From positions 186,001 to 250,000 of the forward strand of contig JACIYJ010000002.1 of assembly GCA_014360015.1 (NCBI GenBank): a stretch of DNA of 64,000 nt. The letters are read 5' to 3'. This document shows, one piece after another, positions 18,049-27,650 of this stretch. The position numbers and the translations under genes were made by a program. Source of the stretch: Candidatus Aminicenantota bacterium (GTDB lineage Bacteria; Acidobacteriota; Aminicenantia; Aminicenantales; Saccharicenantaceae). The notes below the pieces were generated by a model that did no database searches, was not told where the DNA came from, and saw only the letters and a program-made list of their open reading frames with translations. Position 1 is the first letter of the stretch, and every line of letters begins with the position of its first letter.

Positions 18049-19424
18049 CTGACGCCTTCTTTGGTATCTTCCAGAATAATTCCCAGCTGACGCAGTTCTT
18101 GGCGAATGGCATCAGCTAAGGCAAAATTCTTTTCTTTTCTGGCCTTCTGCCGGAGTTCGATTTTCCTTAGGATTTCGGGTGGAAGGGTTTCTTCTTCTTT
18201 TTCAGGCAGAATAGCCAGGACTCGGTCCATCTGATAAACAGCCTCCAAGACCTTTCTGGCATCATCCTGTTTCAGACTATCTTTGGCCAACCTTAAGTTT
18301 ATTTCTCGAATAAGCTCGAACAGCGCAGCCAGAGCCGCTGAAATGTTCAAATCGTCGGCCAGGCTGTTTTTGAAATCAGCCATGGCTTTTTGAACGAGAG
18401 GCTCAACCTCCTGGTCAGAGCCAGGAGAAAATTTCCGGTGTTCCAGCTCATAAACGAAATCAAGAATTCGCTGTCTTGAAGCTTTAGACTGCTCCAGACC
18501 CTCGAAGGTGAAATTGAGCATTTTGCGGTAATGGGTAGAAAGCAGGAAATAGCGGATATCTATGGGGTCGAGGTTTCGAGTCAACAGGTCGCGCAAGGTG
18601 TAGAAATTGCCTTTGGATTTGGACATCTTTTCGCCGTCAACTATTAAATGGTGGCAGTGCAACCAGTAGTTGACAAATTTCTGCCCATAATAGGCTTCTG
18701 ACTGGGCAATCTCGTTCTCATGGTGAGGGAAGATGTTATCTATGCCACCGCAGTGGATATCGAAGGTCGGTCCCAGGTAACGGGTGCTCATGGCTGAACA
18801 CTCGATGTGCCAGCCCGGTCTTCCGGCTCCAAGCTCTGTTTCCCAGAAAGGTTCGCCTTCTTTGGCTTTTTTCCAGAGGGCAAAGTCATGAACGCTTTCT
18901 TTTTCGTATTCGTCAGCTTCAACCCGGGCTCCAGCTTTGAGTTCTTCCACGTTTATCTTGGCCAGGCGACCGTAAGCCGGGAATTTAGCTATGCTGAAAT
19001 ACACTGAGCCATCTTTGATGTAGGCAAAGCCCTTTTCCAGCAGGCCCTTGATCATTCTGACCATGTCTGGAATGTGTTCCGTGGCTCTCGGATAGTAATC
19101 AGCTGGAAGGAGGCGCAGAGTCTTAATGTCTTCAAAAAAGGCTTCAATGTATTTCTTTGTGTATTCGTTGAGCGAGATACCCAAGCTGTTGGCACCCCTT
19201 ATAGTTTTGTCGTCCACGTCAGTGATATTCATCACGTGAATGACCTTGAAGCCGTAAAACAGCAGGAATCTCTTGAGCAGGTCTTCAAAGATGTAAGCCC
19301 GGTAATTGCCGATGTGAGGATAATCGTAAACCGTAGGACCGCAGGTATAAAGCCGGACTTCACCTTCTTTGATCGGTTTAAATTCTTCAATTGTGCCGGA
19401 TAGAGTATTAAAGAAACGAATCAT
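18030..19424 (-). CDS. cysS: Cysteinyl-tRNA synthetase
   Basis: Class-I aminoacyl-tRNA synthetase that charges tRNA-Cys. Zinc and ATP motifs are clear: YTCGPTVYDYPHIGNYRAY (HIGH-like HIGN), WHIECSAMS, GGIDNIFPHHENE and KMSKSKGNF. I prefer ATG at 19424 (MIRFFNTLSG, 464 residues); an in-frame TTG at 19442 would add six residues, and neither has a strong ribosome-binding site. The C-terminal helical DALR-like domain is present and length is normal. First gene of the cysS-yraN-M14 group. Confidence 0.96.
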   Translation of the reverse strand: MIRFFNTLSGTIEEFKPIKEGEVRLYTCGPTVYDYPHIGNYRAYIFEDLLKRFLLFYGFKVIHVMNITDVDDKTIRGANSLGISLNEYTKKYIEAFFEDIKTLRLLPADYYPRATEHIPDMVRMIKGLLEKGFAYIKDGSVYFSIAKFPAYGRLAKINVEELKAGARVEADEYEKESVHDFALWKKAKEGEPFWETELGAGRPGWHIECSAMSTRYLGPTFDIHCGGIDNIFPHHENEIAQSEAYYGQKFVNYWLHCHHLIVDGEKMSKSKGNFYTLRDLLTRNLDPIDIRYFLLSTHYRKMLNFTFEGLEQSKASRQRILDFVYELEHRKFSPGSDQEVEPLVQKAMADFKNSLADDLNISAALAALFELIREINLRLAKDSLKQDDARKVLEAVYQMDRVLAILPEKEEETLPPEILRKIELRQKARKEKNFALADAIRQELRQLGIILEDTKEGVRWKRIK

Positions 19425-19507
19425 CCTGTTTATTATGTCCAAACTGAGTTAAGGCGTCAATAGGAGAAATGACTGCTGTGAGTTTCTTGATTAACAGACG
19501 AAATTAA

Positions 19508-19537
19508 TTGACCAATTTTCTCGATTTATGACATAAT
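19508..19537 (+). promoter_or_regulatory. Promoter of the saccharopine-pathway operon
   Basis: TTGACC (19508-19513), an 18-bp spacer and CATAAT (19532-19537) each match the sigma-70 consensus at five of six positions. The first gene starts at 19573 after an AAAGGA ribosome-binding site. Confidence 0.5.
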
Positions 19538-19572
19538 AAAAACGTAAATTATATTAATCGAAAGGATTCATC

Positions 19573-20886
19573 ATGAGAATAAATGTTGGCATTAGGCGTG
19601 AAGACATCAACCGCTGGGAAAGGCGAGCGCCTCTGATTCCGTCTCATGTCAGAGAGCTTATTCAGAATTATCCATTAAATTTTTATGTTCAACCATCAAC
19701 CATCAGAGTTTTTCCTGATAGTGAATATCGGGAGGCAGGTGCCATCGTTCAGGAAGACCTTTGTCCCAGTCGAATCATCTTAGCCATAAAAGAAATTCCC
19801 GTTAATCTGCTTGAACCGGGGAAGGTCTATGTCTTTTTTTCTCATACGATTAAGGGCCAGGCTCATAACATGCCCCTGCTCAAAAAAATTTTAGAGCTCG
19901 GTTGCACGCTCATCGATTACGAAAAAATGACCAACGAGAAAGGACAACGGGTCCTGTTCTTTGGCAATTATGCCGGTCACGCCGGAATGGTTGACTCGCT
20001 CTGGGCTTACGGCCAGCGAATGAAGGCTCTTGGAGTGGAAACGCCTTTTCTTAAGATTAAACAAACAATTCATTACAGCAACCTGACTGAGATTAAGGAA
20101 CAGATTCAAAAAGTTGGTCGGGAGATCGAAGAAAAAGGTCTACCACCAGAGATAAGCCCGTTCATCTGCGGCTTTTTTGGCTATGGCCATGTGTCTCAGG
20201 GAGCTCAGAAAGTCTATGACCTCTTGCCAGCAGTGGAGATAAAAGCTTCAGAGCTGGCCGAGACTGTGGAAAAAGGATATTTTTCCCCGCACCGGGTTTA
20301 TAAAGTGGTGTTCAAAGAAGAAGACATGGTCAGGCCGAAAGGAGATTTAGCTTTCGACCTTCAGGATTATTACCAGAACCCGGAAAAGTATTACCCGGTG
20401 GCTGAAAGCTACCTGCCTTATCTTAATGTTTTGATTAATGGCATTTTATGGACACCAAAATATCCAAAGTTTGTTACCAGAAAGTTTCTCCAGGAGCTTT
20501 ATGGTGGAAAATCTATGCCCCGGCTTCAGGTAATCGGTGATATCACTTGTGATATCAATGGTTCGATCGAAAGCACAGTTAAAGCCACCGACTCTGAAAA
20601 TCCAGTCTACGTCTATGACCCGATAGAAGGGAAGACCATTTTCGGCTTTGAGGGTCGTGGTCCGGTGGTGATGGCTGTCTATAATCTTCCGGCAGAGTTA
20701 CCCCTGGAATCTTCGACCTTTTTCAGTAAAAACTTAAAGCATTATGTCCCAGGAATTGCCCTGGCTGATTATTCTAAGCCGTTTAACCAGATTGAGTTGG
20801 ACCCGGTGGTAAAAAGAGCAGTTATTGTCTATAAAGGTCAGTTGACTCCTGATTATAAATATTTAAAGGATTATTTAAAAATTTGA
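19573..20886 (+). CDS. Lysine-ketoglutarate reductase (saccharopine-forming)
   Basis: The 437-residue protein matches the lysine-ketoglutarate reductase half of plant and animal AASS: NRWERRAPLIPSHV, YVQPSTIRVFPD, YVFFSHTIKGQAHNMPLL, FFGNYAGHAGMVDSLW and GFFGYGHVSQGAQ. The fold is that of alanine dehydrogenase/transhydrogenase N-terminal domains. It would condense lysine and 2-oxoglutarate to saccharopine using NAD(P)H. The next gene, 29 bases downstream, encodes the matching saccharopine dehydrogenase, so the eukaryotic-type bifunctional enzyme is here two separate proteins in one operon. Direction (degradation versus synthesis) is inferred from AASS similarity. Confidence 0.88.
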   Translation: MRINVGIRREDINRWERRAPLIPSHVRELIQNYPLNFYVQPSTIRVFPDSEYREAGAIVQEDLCPSRIILAIKEIPVNLLEPGKVYVFFSHTIKGQAHNMPLLKKILELGCTLIDYEKMTNEKGQRVLFFGNYAGHAGMVDSLWAYGQRMKALGVETPFLKIKQTIHYSNLTEIKEQIQKVGREIEEKGLPPEISPFICGFFGYGHVSQGAQKVYDLLPAVEIKASELAETVEKGYFSPHRVYKVVFKEEDMVRPKGDLAFDLQDYYQNPEKYYPVAESYLPYLNVLINGILWTPKYPKFVTRKFLQELYGGKSMPRLQVIGDITCDINGSIESTVKATDSENPVYVYDPIEGKTIFGFEGRGPVVMAVYNLPAELPLESSTFFSKNLKHYVPGIALADYSKPFNQIELDPVVKRAVIVYKGQLTPDYKYLKDYLKI

Positions 20887-20915
20887 AAAATATTATTTTT
20901 TAATAAGAGGATAAA

Positions 20916-22238
20916 ATGAAAAAGGTCTGTGTTCTCGGCGCGGGACTGGTAGCCGGTCCACTGGTTGAATATCTTCTTAATTTCGATGACATTCAGGTTA
21001 AAGTGGCTGATATAGAAGTTGATAAAGCCCGCCATCTGGTTAAGGACCATCCGCGGGGGCAGGCTTTCCAACTTGACCTTAACGACCGACAGAATCTGGA
21101 AACTCTTATCTCTGATGTTGAAGTAGTGGTTAGTATGGTCCCTTATACTTTTCATCCCTATGTAGCCGGAATCTGCCTTGAACACGGTAAGCATCTGGTA
21201 ACAGCTTCTTATGTCAGCCAGGAGATGAAAGCTCTTGACGGGAAAGCTAAGGAAAAGGGACTGACCTTTCTCAATGAACTCGGTCTTGATCCGGGGATTG
21301 ACCACATGGAAGCCATGCGGCTTATTCATGAAGCCAAGGCTTCGGGCGGACGGGTGGTGAGTTTTATTTCTTATTGCGGTGGTTTGCCAGCCCCTGAAGC
21401 TAAGGATAATCCTTTTGGCTATAAATTTTCCTGGAGCCCCAGGGGGGTGCTTCTGGCCGGGCGTAATGAGGCCCGTTACCTGAAAGACGGAAAAGAAGTG
21501 GTGGTGCCGGCTGAACAGCTTTTTGCTCATTATCAGATGATTGAAATTCCAGGTCTGGGAGTTTTTGAAGGTTATCCCAACCGCAATTCGGTTTCCTACA
21601 TTGAGACTTATGGTATCCATGAAACCAGAACCATGCTCCGCGGGACATTGCGCTATCCTGGCTGGTGCTTGAAGCTGAAAAAGATAGGTGAACTCGGACT
21701 TCTCGACATAGCCGAAAGAGAATGGAAGGCCAGGACTTATGCCGAGTTTCTGAGAGAATTCCTTGAGCTTGGGCCGCAGGAACCTCTTCAGGAACAAGTT
21801 GCTGCAAAACTCGGACTGACCCCGGATTCTGAGGTCATCCAGAGCTTTGACTGGCTTGGACTTTTTAGCGACCGGCCGTTGCCTACCAGAAAGATTTCGC
21901 CTCTCGATCTGCTGGCAGCTTTGATGGTGGATAAACTCAAGTATAAGGAAGGCGAAAGGGATATGACTATTCTGCAGCATGAAATAATAGTGGAATATTC
22001 CGACAGCCGCCGTGAAAAAATAACCTCGACTCTGATTGATTTTGGAATTCCCCATGGACATACTTCAATGTCCAGGACAGTCGGTTTGCCTGTAGCCATC
22101 GGAGTAAAGCTGATTCTGGAAAATAAGATCCATCTCAGGGGAGTTCTTATTCCAACTGCAGCTGAAATCTATGATCCAATTCTCCAAGAATTGAAAACTC
22201 TGGGGATAAGGTTTAAAGAAGAAAGAAATTTTATCTGA
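20916..22238 (+). CDS. Saccharopine dehydrogenase (glutamate-forming type)
   Basis: The 440-residue protein has the Rossmann motif VLGAGLVAGPLVEYL and the saccharopine dehydrogenase pattern VVVSMVPYTFHPYVAG, FLNELGLDPGIDHMEA and SYCGGLPAPEAKDNPFGYKF. It would oxidise saccharopine to glutamate and 2-aminoadipate semialdehyde, completing the first two steps of lysine breakdown with the upstream reductase. GAGG before the ATG serves as ribosome-binding site. A long antisense frame across this gene is a codon-usage shadow. Confidence 0.9.
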   Translation: MKKVCVLGAGLVAGPLVEYLLNFDDIQVKVADIEVDKARHLVKDHPRGQAFQLDLNDRQNLETLISDVEVVVSMVPYTFHPYVAGICLEHGKHLVTASYVSQEMKALDGKAKEKGLTFLNELGLDPGIDHMEAMRLIHEAKASGGRVVSFISYCGGLPAPEAKDNPFGYKFSWSPRGVLLAGRNEARYLKDGKEVVVPAEQLFAHYQMIEIPGLGVFEGYPNRNSVSYIETYGIHETRTMLRGTLRYPGWCLKLKKIGELGLLDIAEREWKARTYAEFLREFLELGPQEPLQEQVAAKLGLTPDSEVIQSFDWLGLFSDRPLPTRKISPLDLLAALMVDKLKYKEGERDMTILQHEIIVEYSDSRREKITSTLIDFGIPHGHTSMSRTVGLPVAIGVKLILENKIHLRGVLIPTAAEIYDPILQELKTLGIRFKEERNFI

Positions 22239-22264
22239 GCTAAGTCTCAGATAGGAGGGCTAAA

Positions 22265-23071
22265 ATGAAAAGGCAACCCTATGTTGCCGGCTATTTTTAT
22301 CCTGATCAGCCCGAAATTCTCAAAAGAACCATAGAGTCCTTTATTCTTGACAGAGCAGAGAAGACCGAGGCGATTGGAGTAGTCTCGCCTCATGCTGGAT
22401 ATGAATATTCAGGACCCGTGGCTGGTGCCGTTTATTCTTCAGTCATCATTCCGGAAACAGTGATCATTTTAGCCCCGGCCCATCACCATATAAGCTCTTT
22501 ATTTGCGCTCTATGATTCAGGGACCTGGGTGACTCCGCTCGGAGAAGTTGCGGTGGAGAACAGGCTGGCTGAATTGATTATTGGGGAAACTCAATTGATT
22601 TCCAGGGACCAGGAAGCCCACCGAAAAGAGCATTCGATCGAGGTTCAGATTCCCTTTCTCCAGTATTTACAGAAAAATCTGTCAATCGTTCCGATAGTTG
22701 TCTCTCACGAAGCTGATTACGACCATTTAGCTGAATTGGGTAAAGCTTTAGCCAGGGCTGTGACTGGTTTTAGAGGGAAAGTGCTGCTGGTGGCCAGCAC
22801 TGATATGAGTCATTATGTTAATCAGAGAGTGGCTGAAGAGCTTGATTACAAAGCCATTTCTTTTATCCAGAAGCTCGATCCCCAAGGCCTTTATGAAGTC
22901 GTGAGCTCTTACGGAATTTCCATGTGCGGCTTTCAACCAACCACAGCTCTGCTGGTAGCGGCCAAATCCCTTGGGGCTAAGGAGGGAAAGCTCATCAAGT
23001 ATCAGACTTCGGGCGATAGGACAGGAGATTACAGGCAAGTAGTCGGCTATGCTGGCCTGGTAATTAGTTAA
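22265..23071 (+). CDS. amrB: MEMO family protein (AmmeMemoRadiSam system protein B)
   Basis: The 268-residue protein matches the MEMO/AmrB family: VAGYFYPDQPEILKRTI, VSPHAGYEYSGPVAGAVY, ILAPAHHHISS, KEHSIEVQIPFLQYL, STDMSHYV and a final YAGLVIS. The conserved histidines and cysteine (SMCGFQPTTALL) resemble the metal site seen in MEMO proteins and extradiol dioxygenases. Usual partners AMMECR1 and a radical SAM protein are not in the window. It follows saccharopine dehydrogenase by 26 bases with a GGAGGG site, so it is probably co-transcribed. Biochemical role not settled. Confidence 0.9.
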   Translation: MKRQPYVAGYFYPDQPEILKRTIESFILDRAEKTEAIGVVSPHAGYEYSGPVAGAVYSSVIIPETVIILAPAHHHISSLFALYDSGTWVTPLGEVAVENRLAELIIGETQLISRDQEAHRKEHSIEVQIPFLQYLQKNLSIVPIVVSHEADYDHLAELGKALARAVTGFRGKVLLVASTDMSHYVNQRVAEELDYKAISFIQKLDPQGLYEVVSSYGISMCGFQPTTALLVAAKSLGAKEGKLIKYQTSGDRTGDYRQVVGYAGLVIS

Positions 23072-23074
23072 ATA

Positions 23075-23101
23075 ATAGCACTCTGGAAGCCAGATTGACA
23101 A
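23075..23101 (+). promoter_or_regulatory. CIRCE-like HrcA operator
   Basis: ATAGCACTC (23075-23083), exactly nine bases, then GATTGACAA (23093-23101) follow the CIRCE layout TTAGCACTC-N9-GAGTGCTAA. The left arm matches 8 of 9 positions and the right arm 6 of 9. The right arm contains TTGACA, so it appears to double as a promoter -35 element. Position directly upstream of hrcA supports autoregulation by HrcA. Confidence 0.6.
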
Positions 23102-23123
23102 AAGTTGTCTTTTGGGGTAAATA
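23095..23123 (+). promoter_or_regulatory. Promoter of the hrcA operon
   Basis: A perfect TTGACA (23095-23100) is followed after 17 bases by TAAATA (23118-23123). The -35 lies within the right arm of the CIRCE-like element, so HrcA binding would block RNA polymerase. Confidence 0.5.
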
Positions 23124-23139
23124 AAAGAAAAAAGAGAAA

Positions 23140-24201
23140 ATGCCTTACTCCAAATTAGAAAATAAAGAAAAAATTGTTCTGAATCTTACAGTAGAGGTCT
23201 ATCTTCAGACAGGAAGACCGGTAAGCTCTGGCTATCTGGCTCAAAAGATAAATTACACTGTTTCACCGGCGACCATCCGGAATGTCATGGCTAAGTTAGA
23301 ACAGGAGGGGTATCTGCACCAGCCCCATACTTCAGCCGGCCGGATTCCGACTGATGAGGGAATTAGGTTTTATGTTAACAACCTGCTGAATGAGACACTC
23401 TATGCCACTCCAGAGTCTGTCAAGATTTGTCCTGAAGAGCTCTCGGTTGATTCGGGCGAGCTCGATTTGCTTCTCCTTCAAGTCAGCCAGATTCTGGCTA
23501 ATAATTCCGATAACTTGGCTTTTGTTATTTCTCCGCACATTTCTCAGGTAAATTTTGACCAGGTGAAGTTTGTTAAGCTCAAAGATAACAAAGTGATGAT
23601 TGTCTTACTTTCTACGTTTAATCTGGTTCAAACTGAGATCTTTGAGACCCAAACCCTTTTTACTCAGACTGAGCTCGATCGGGCTGCTCAGTACATAAAT
23701 CAGAACTTTCGGGGAAAGAATTTAGCCTTTGTCAGGGACTATCTTTTCCGGGAGCTGCCAAGACTTAAAATGAAATACGAAGATCTGGTGGAGAAAATGA
23801 TAGCTCTGCTCAAAAGCTATCCTTCACCGGAGAAAGAAAGAGGCAAGATCTTCCTGCAGGGGACAGCCAGACTTCTGGACAAAGCTGAGCTTTTTGACTT
23901 TCAGAAGCTGAAATCTCTTTTCCAGAACTTTGAAGAAAAAGCCAATTTGGTCAGACTGCTTTCCGACCTGATAAGCCTGGAAAGAGTCAAAGTCATCATC
24001 GGTTCCGAGTTACAGTTACCGGAGATTGCTGATTGTTCTCTCATTCTTTCCCATTATGGATACAGAAATCAGATTCTGGGCTCGCTCGGGATAATCGGGC
24101 CCAAGAGGTTACCCTATGAAAAAATAATTCCACTGGTCGATAATGTGGCCAGATATTTGACCAGAACCATCACCATCCTGGAGAAAGGAGTTGAGCTATG
24201 A
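23140..24201 (+). CDS. hrcA: Heat-inducible transcription repressor HrcA
   Basis: The 353-residue repressor has the winged-helix N-terminus with SSGYLAQKINYTVSPATIRN and MAKLEQEGYLHQPHTSAGRIPT, which is diagnostic of HrcA. The C-terminal regulatory domain is full length. It represses chaperone genes by binding CIRCE and is normally tuned by GroEL. It heads the operon hrcA-grpE-dnaK-dnaJ and shares ATGA with grpE. A weak AGAGAAA precedes the ATG. Confidence 0.95.
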   Translation: MPYSKLENKEKIVLNLTVEVYLQTGRPVSSGYLAQKINYTVSPATIRNVMAKLEQEGYLHQPHTSAGRIPTDEGIRFYVNNLLNETLYATPESVKICPEELSVDSGELDLLLLQVSQILANNSDNLAFVISPHISQVNFDQVKFVKLKDNKVMIVLLSTFNLVQTEIFETQTLFTQTELDRAAQYINQNFRGKNLAFVRDYLFRELPRLKMKYEDLVEKMIALLKSYPSPEKERGKIFLQGTARLLDKAELFDFQKLKSLFQNFEEKANLVRLLSDLISLERVKVIIGSELQLPEIADCSLILSHYGYRNQILGSLGIIGPKRLPYEKIIPLVDNVARYLTRTITILEKGVEL

Positions 24202-24929
24202 GTGGTAAGAAGCCAGAAGAAGAAAAAAAAGAACAGATAGAAAATAAAGAGCTTGAAAATAAAGATCTGCAGGAGGAAAAGGTAAAAGATAGTCAGGAAA
24301 AAAAGGAAATTCCTTTTGAGCTTAGCGAACAAGAAGAAATAGAATATCTTGACCTTAAAGCTGAGGATAAGCCTGAAGTCTGTGAGGCCAAAGAAAAAGT
24401 TGAACCATCAGCAGAAAAAGAAAAGGAGGAAATGATCAGTAAGCTGAGCGAAGAGCTGGAGGCTAAGGAAAAAGAGATTGCCCAGCTCAAGAGTCAGGTT
24501 GAAGAGCTCAAGGATAAATTTCTGCGCAGTCTGGCCGAGCTGGACAACGTCCGCAAAAGAGTCGAAAAAGAGAAAGAAGAATACTATCAATATGCTCTAA
24601 GTGACCTGCTCCGGGAAATCCTTCCCATCATCGACAACTTCGAAAGAGCTCTAAAGACGCCTGAAGAAGAAACTGATGGAAAAACTTTTAAAGAGGGAGT
24701 TGAGTTGATTTATAGGATGCTGCTGAATCTTCTGAGAAAATACGGGGTAACTCCGATCGAACTCCAGGATAAAAAATTTGACCCGACGATTCATCATGCT
24801 CTGGCCTCAGAAGAGTCTGATGAGGTCAGCGAGCCTGAAATAAAAGAAGAGCTGCAAAAGGGGTATTTAATTCATAATAGACTCCTCCGGCCGACTATGG
24901 TAAAAGTAATCATTCCTAAGAAGAACTGA
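24198..24929 (+). CDS. grpE: Nucleotide exchange factor GrpE
   Basis: The 243-residue protein has a long, very acidic and lysine-rich N-terminal region (residues 1-80, low complexity) and a coiled-coil stalk. The GrpE core contains [31 protein letters not shown] and [12 protein letters not shown]. GrpE releases ADP from DnaK. The start overlaps the hrcA stop by four bases (ATGA), and dnaK begins two bases after its stop, indicating tight coupling. The N-terminal extension is longer than in many GrpE proteins. Confidence 0.95.
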   Translation: MSGKKPEEEKKEQIENKELENKDLQEEKVKDSQEKKEIPFELSEQEEIEYLDLKAEDKPEVCEAKEKVEPSAEKEKEEMISKLSEELEAKEKEIAQLKSQVEELKDKFLRSLAELDNVRKRVEKEKEEYYQYALSDLLREILPIIDNFERALKTPEEETDGKTFKEGVELIYRMLLNLLRKYGVTPIELQDKKFDPTIHHALASEESDEVSEPEIKEELQKGYLIHNRLLRPTMVKVIIPKKN

Positions 24930-24931
24930 AC

Positions 24932-26521
24932 ATGGCAGAGGTAATCGGGATAGACCTGGGAACCACTTATTCCTGTGTGGCCTGGATGAACGGGGAGACC
25001 CCAGTGGTTATCCCCAATCTGGAAGGTAACAATACCACTCCTTCTGTGGTTTCTTTTACCTCGGGAGGGCAGAGACTGGTCGGACTGCCGGCTCTTCGAC
25101 AGGCCGTGACCAATCCAGAAAATACCATCTATTCAGTCAAAAGGCTGATCGGGAAGAAGTTCAACTCTCCAGAAATGGAGATGATCAGGAAAAAGCTTCC
25201 TTATAAGCTGATGGAAGCTCCCAACGGTGATATTCTGATAAAAGCTGGTAACGAAATTTACACACCGCAAGAAATTTCGGCTTTCATTCTCAGCTATCTC
25301 AAAGAATGTGCTGAGAATTATCTTGGGACTAAAGTCGAGGAAGCAGTCATCACCGTGCCAGCTTATTTTAATGACCATCAACGACAGGCTACTAAGGATG
25401 CCGCGGCCATCTGCGGTCTTAAAGTTTTACGAATCATAAATGAACCGACAGCTGCCAGTTTAGCCTACGGGTTTAACACCAGAAAAAATGGGGTAGTAGC
25501 TATTTATGACCTCGGCGGCGGGACTTTTGATATTACAGTCCTGGAAATCCATGAAGGCATTTTTCATGTTCTTTCAACCAGCGGCGATACTTTTCTGGGT
25601 GGTGATGATTTCGATAATCGCCTGATTAGCTGGCTGCTGGAGGAGTTCTGGAGGGAACACCACATTGACCTGAGCCAGGATAAATTTGCCCTGCAGAGAA
25701 TAAAAGAGGCGGTTGAAAAAGCTAAAAGAGAATTGTCTTTTACTCCTGAAACAGAGATAAACCTGCCGTTCATTTGCTCTTCTGATAAGGGTTCTCTCCA
25801 TATTCAAAAACGGATCAACCGGAGTTTTCTGGAGAACCTGACGCACGACCTGGTTGAAAGAACTCTAACCATATGCCAACAGGCTTTGAATGATGCTGGT
25901 CTAACCACTTCCAGGATTGATGAGGTAATCCTGGTGGGTGGCCAAACCAGGATGCCCTTAGTGCGACAGATGGTGGCCGATTATTTCGGTCGTCAGCCAG
26001 CAGCCCGGATTAACCCCGATGAAATCGTAGCTATGGGAGCAGCTCTTCAGGCCAAAATCATAAAAGGCAGCGTTGATGACCTGGTGCTCCTTCTTGATGT
26101 TACCCCTTTTTCCTTAGGAATAGAAACCGAAAACGGTGGCTTTCAGAAGATTATCGAGCGAAACACGACCATCCCTGCCCGGAAAACTATGGCCTTTACC
26201 ACAGTGGAGAACAATCAGCGGCGGGTCAGAATTCATGTTCTCCAGGGTGAAAGTGAACGAGCGGAGATGAATAAATCCCTGGCCACTTTTGACCTGGTCG
26301 GAATTGATCCGGCGCCGGCTGGAGTGCCACAGATCGATGTTACTTTTGAAATCGATGCTGATGGCATTCTCCGGGTTTCAGCTCGAGATGTGGGTACCGG
26401 CCGGGAACAAAAAATTGAGATTAAACCAGCAGCAGGTCTCCTTCCGGAAGAGCTTCAGGAGATTATCGACAGGCGGAAGAAGGAGGTGAAGAAAACTTAT
26501 GATGAAGAAGGATTATTATGA
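24932..26521 (+). CDS. dnaK: Short DnaK (Hsp70) lacking most of the lid domain
   Basis: The 529-residue chaperone has a complete nucleotide-binding domain ([49 protein letters not shown]) and a complete beta-sandwich substrate domain ([13 protein letters not shown] to [15 protein letters not shown]). It then stops soon after the first linker helix ([18 protein letters not shown]). Typical DnaK proteins run to about 600-640 residues with a helical lid and a C-terminal EEVD-like tail; both are missing. The end is not a cut by frameshift: the dnaJ ribosome-binding site and start codon are embedded in its last 40 bases. It may be a specialised Hsp70 or the only DnaK. Confidence 0.93.
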   Translation: MAEVIGIDLGTTYSCVAWMNGETPVVIPNLEGNNTTPSVVSFTSGGQRLVGLPALRQAVTNPENTIYSVKRLIGKKFNSPEMEMIRKKLPYKLMEAPNGDILIKAGNEIYTPQEISAFILSYLKECAENYLGTKVEEAVITVPAYFNDHQRQATKDAAAICGLKVLRIINEPTAASLAYGFNTRKNGVVAIYDLGGGTFDITVLEIHEGIFHVLSTSGDTFLGGDDFDNRLISWLLEEFWREHHIDLSQDKFALQRIKEAVEKAKRELSFTPETEINLPFICSSDKGSLHIQKRINRSFLENLTHDLVERTLTICQQALNDAGLTTSRIDEVILVGGQTRMPLVRQMVADYFGRQPAARINPDEIVAMGAALQAKIIKGSVDDLVLLLDVTPFSLGIETENGGFQKIIERNTTIPARKTMAFTTVENNQRRVRIHVLQGESERAEMNKSLATFDLVGIDPAPAGVPQIDVTFEIDADGILRVSARDVGTGREQKIEIKPAAGLLPEELQEIIDRRKKEVKKTYDEEGLL

Positions 26522-27650
26522 GATACTTGGAGTCTCAAGGCAGGCCACGCCTGAAGAAATAAAAAAAGCTTACCGCCAGGCTGCTTTAAAATATCATCCT
26601 GACCGCAATCCGGGAAATAAGGAAGCCGAAGAAAAGTTTAAAGAGGCGGCCGAAGCTTACAGTGTGTTGATCGATCCGGAAAAAAGAGCCATCTATGACC
26701 GTTACGGTCATCAAGGGCTTCAGGGGCAGGGCTATCAGGGTTTCACCGGGTTCGACTCTTCTATTTTCCAGGATTTCGAAGACATTTTGGGAAATTTCTT
26801 TGGTTTCAGCTTTTCTGATTTTTTCGGGCAGGAGACTTCCAGAAGATATCGACCCCAGCGGGGTCGTGACTTGGCTCTGGAACTTCAGATAACTTTAGAA
26901 GAAGCGGCTGCTGGGACGGAAAAAGAGTTGAAAATTACCCGGCATGAGTTATGTCCTGTCTGTCAGGGTTCAAAATTAAGACCAGGAACCAGAAAGTCAA
27001 TCTGTCCGGCCTGCCATGGACGGGGCCAGCTACGCTATCAGCAAGGTTTTTTTACCATAACCCGTACTTGTTCGCACTGTGATGGAACCGGTGAAATCAT
27101 TGCCACTCCCTGTGAAGAATGCCAGGGTACGGGCCGAGTAAAGCAGAAAAGACAGCTAAAAGTAAAAATTCCACAGGGTGTTGATGATGGTACCCGGTTA
27201 AGAATCACTGGAGAAGGCGAAGCCGGAGACCAGGGTCTGCCCCGGGGAGACCTGTATGTAATCATCCGGGTCAAAAAACATCCTTTCTTTGAGAGAAGAG
27301 GCCGGGATCTTTATTGTGAAGTTCCAGTAACTTTCTCCCAGGCAGCTCTGGGGGCTAAGATAGCCATCCCGCTTATAAACGGTGATTTTGAGGTCCTAAG
27401 GATTCCCGCCGGGGTTCAATCGGGTGAAGTTTTTAAAATCAAGAATGCCGGGATGAAAGAGCTCGGCGGACATCGCCACGGCGACCTGTACGTGAAAGTA
27501 ATCATCAAAACCCCAGAAAAACTGGATAAAGAACAAAGAGCTTTGCTCACCAGACTGGCTGAATTAAGAGGCGAGAAACTGGAAGAGGTGGATAAATCAA
27601 TCTTGGAAAAATACAGAAACCTTACTGAAAAAAGGGAAAGTGACCAGTAA
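26499..27650 (+). CDS. dnaJ: Chaperone DnaJ (Hsp40)
   Basis: The 383-residue type-I J protein has the J domain with HPD motif ([17 protein letters not shown]), a Gly/Phe region (residues about 70-110), and four CxxCxGxG-type zinc repeats starting [23 protein letters not shown] and CEECQGTG. Two C-terminal beta domains follow. It stimulates DnaK ATPase and delivers clients. AAGGAGGTGA (26480-26488) inside dnaK lies ten bases before this ATG; the gene overlaps dnaK by 23 bases and rsmE by 11. Confidence 0.96.
   Translation: MMKKDYYEILGVSRQATPEEIKKAYRQAALKYHPDRNPGNKEAEEKFKEAAEAYSVLIDPEKRAIYDRYGHQGLQGQGYQGFTGFDSSIFQDFEDILGNFFGFSFSDFFGQETSRRYRPQRGRDLALELQITLEEAAAGTEKELKITRHELCPVCQGSKLRPGTRKSICPACHGRGQLRYQQGFFTITRTCSHCDGTGEIIATPCEECQGTGRVKQKRQLKVKIPQGVDDGTRLRITGEGEAGDQGLPRGDLYVIIRVKKHPFFERRGRDLYCEVPVTFSQAALGAKIAIPLINGDFEVLRIPAGVQSGEVFKIKNAGMKELGGHRHGDLYVKVIIKTPEKLDKEQRALLTRLAELRGEKLEEVDKSILEKYRNLTEKRESDQ

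Noticed and set aside
20871-22061. Long open antisense frame (396 codons) across the saccharopine dehydrogenase gene
   Set aside because: It has no ribosome-binding site or recognisable motif and mirrors the codon pattern of the well-supported gene on the other strand.
26400-26525. dnaK truncation caused by a frameshift
   Set aside because: The next 1100 bases are fully used by dnaJ, whose strong ribosome-binding site and start overlap the dnaK end; no lid-like text is seen in other frames.
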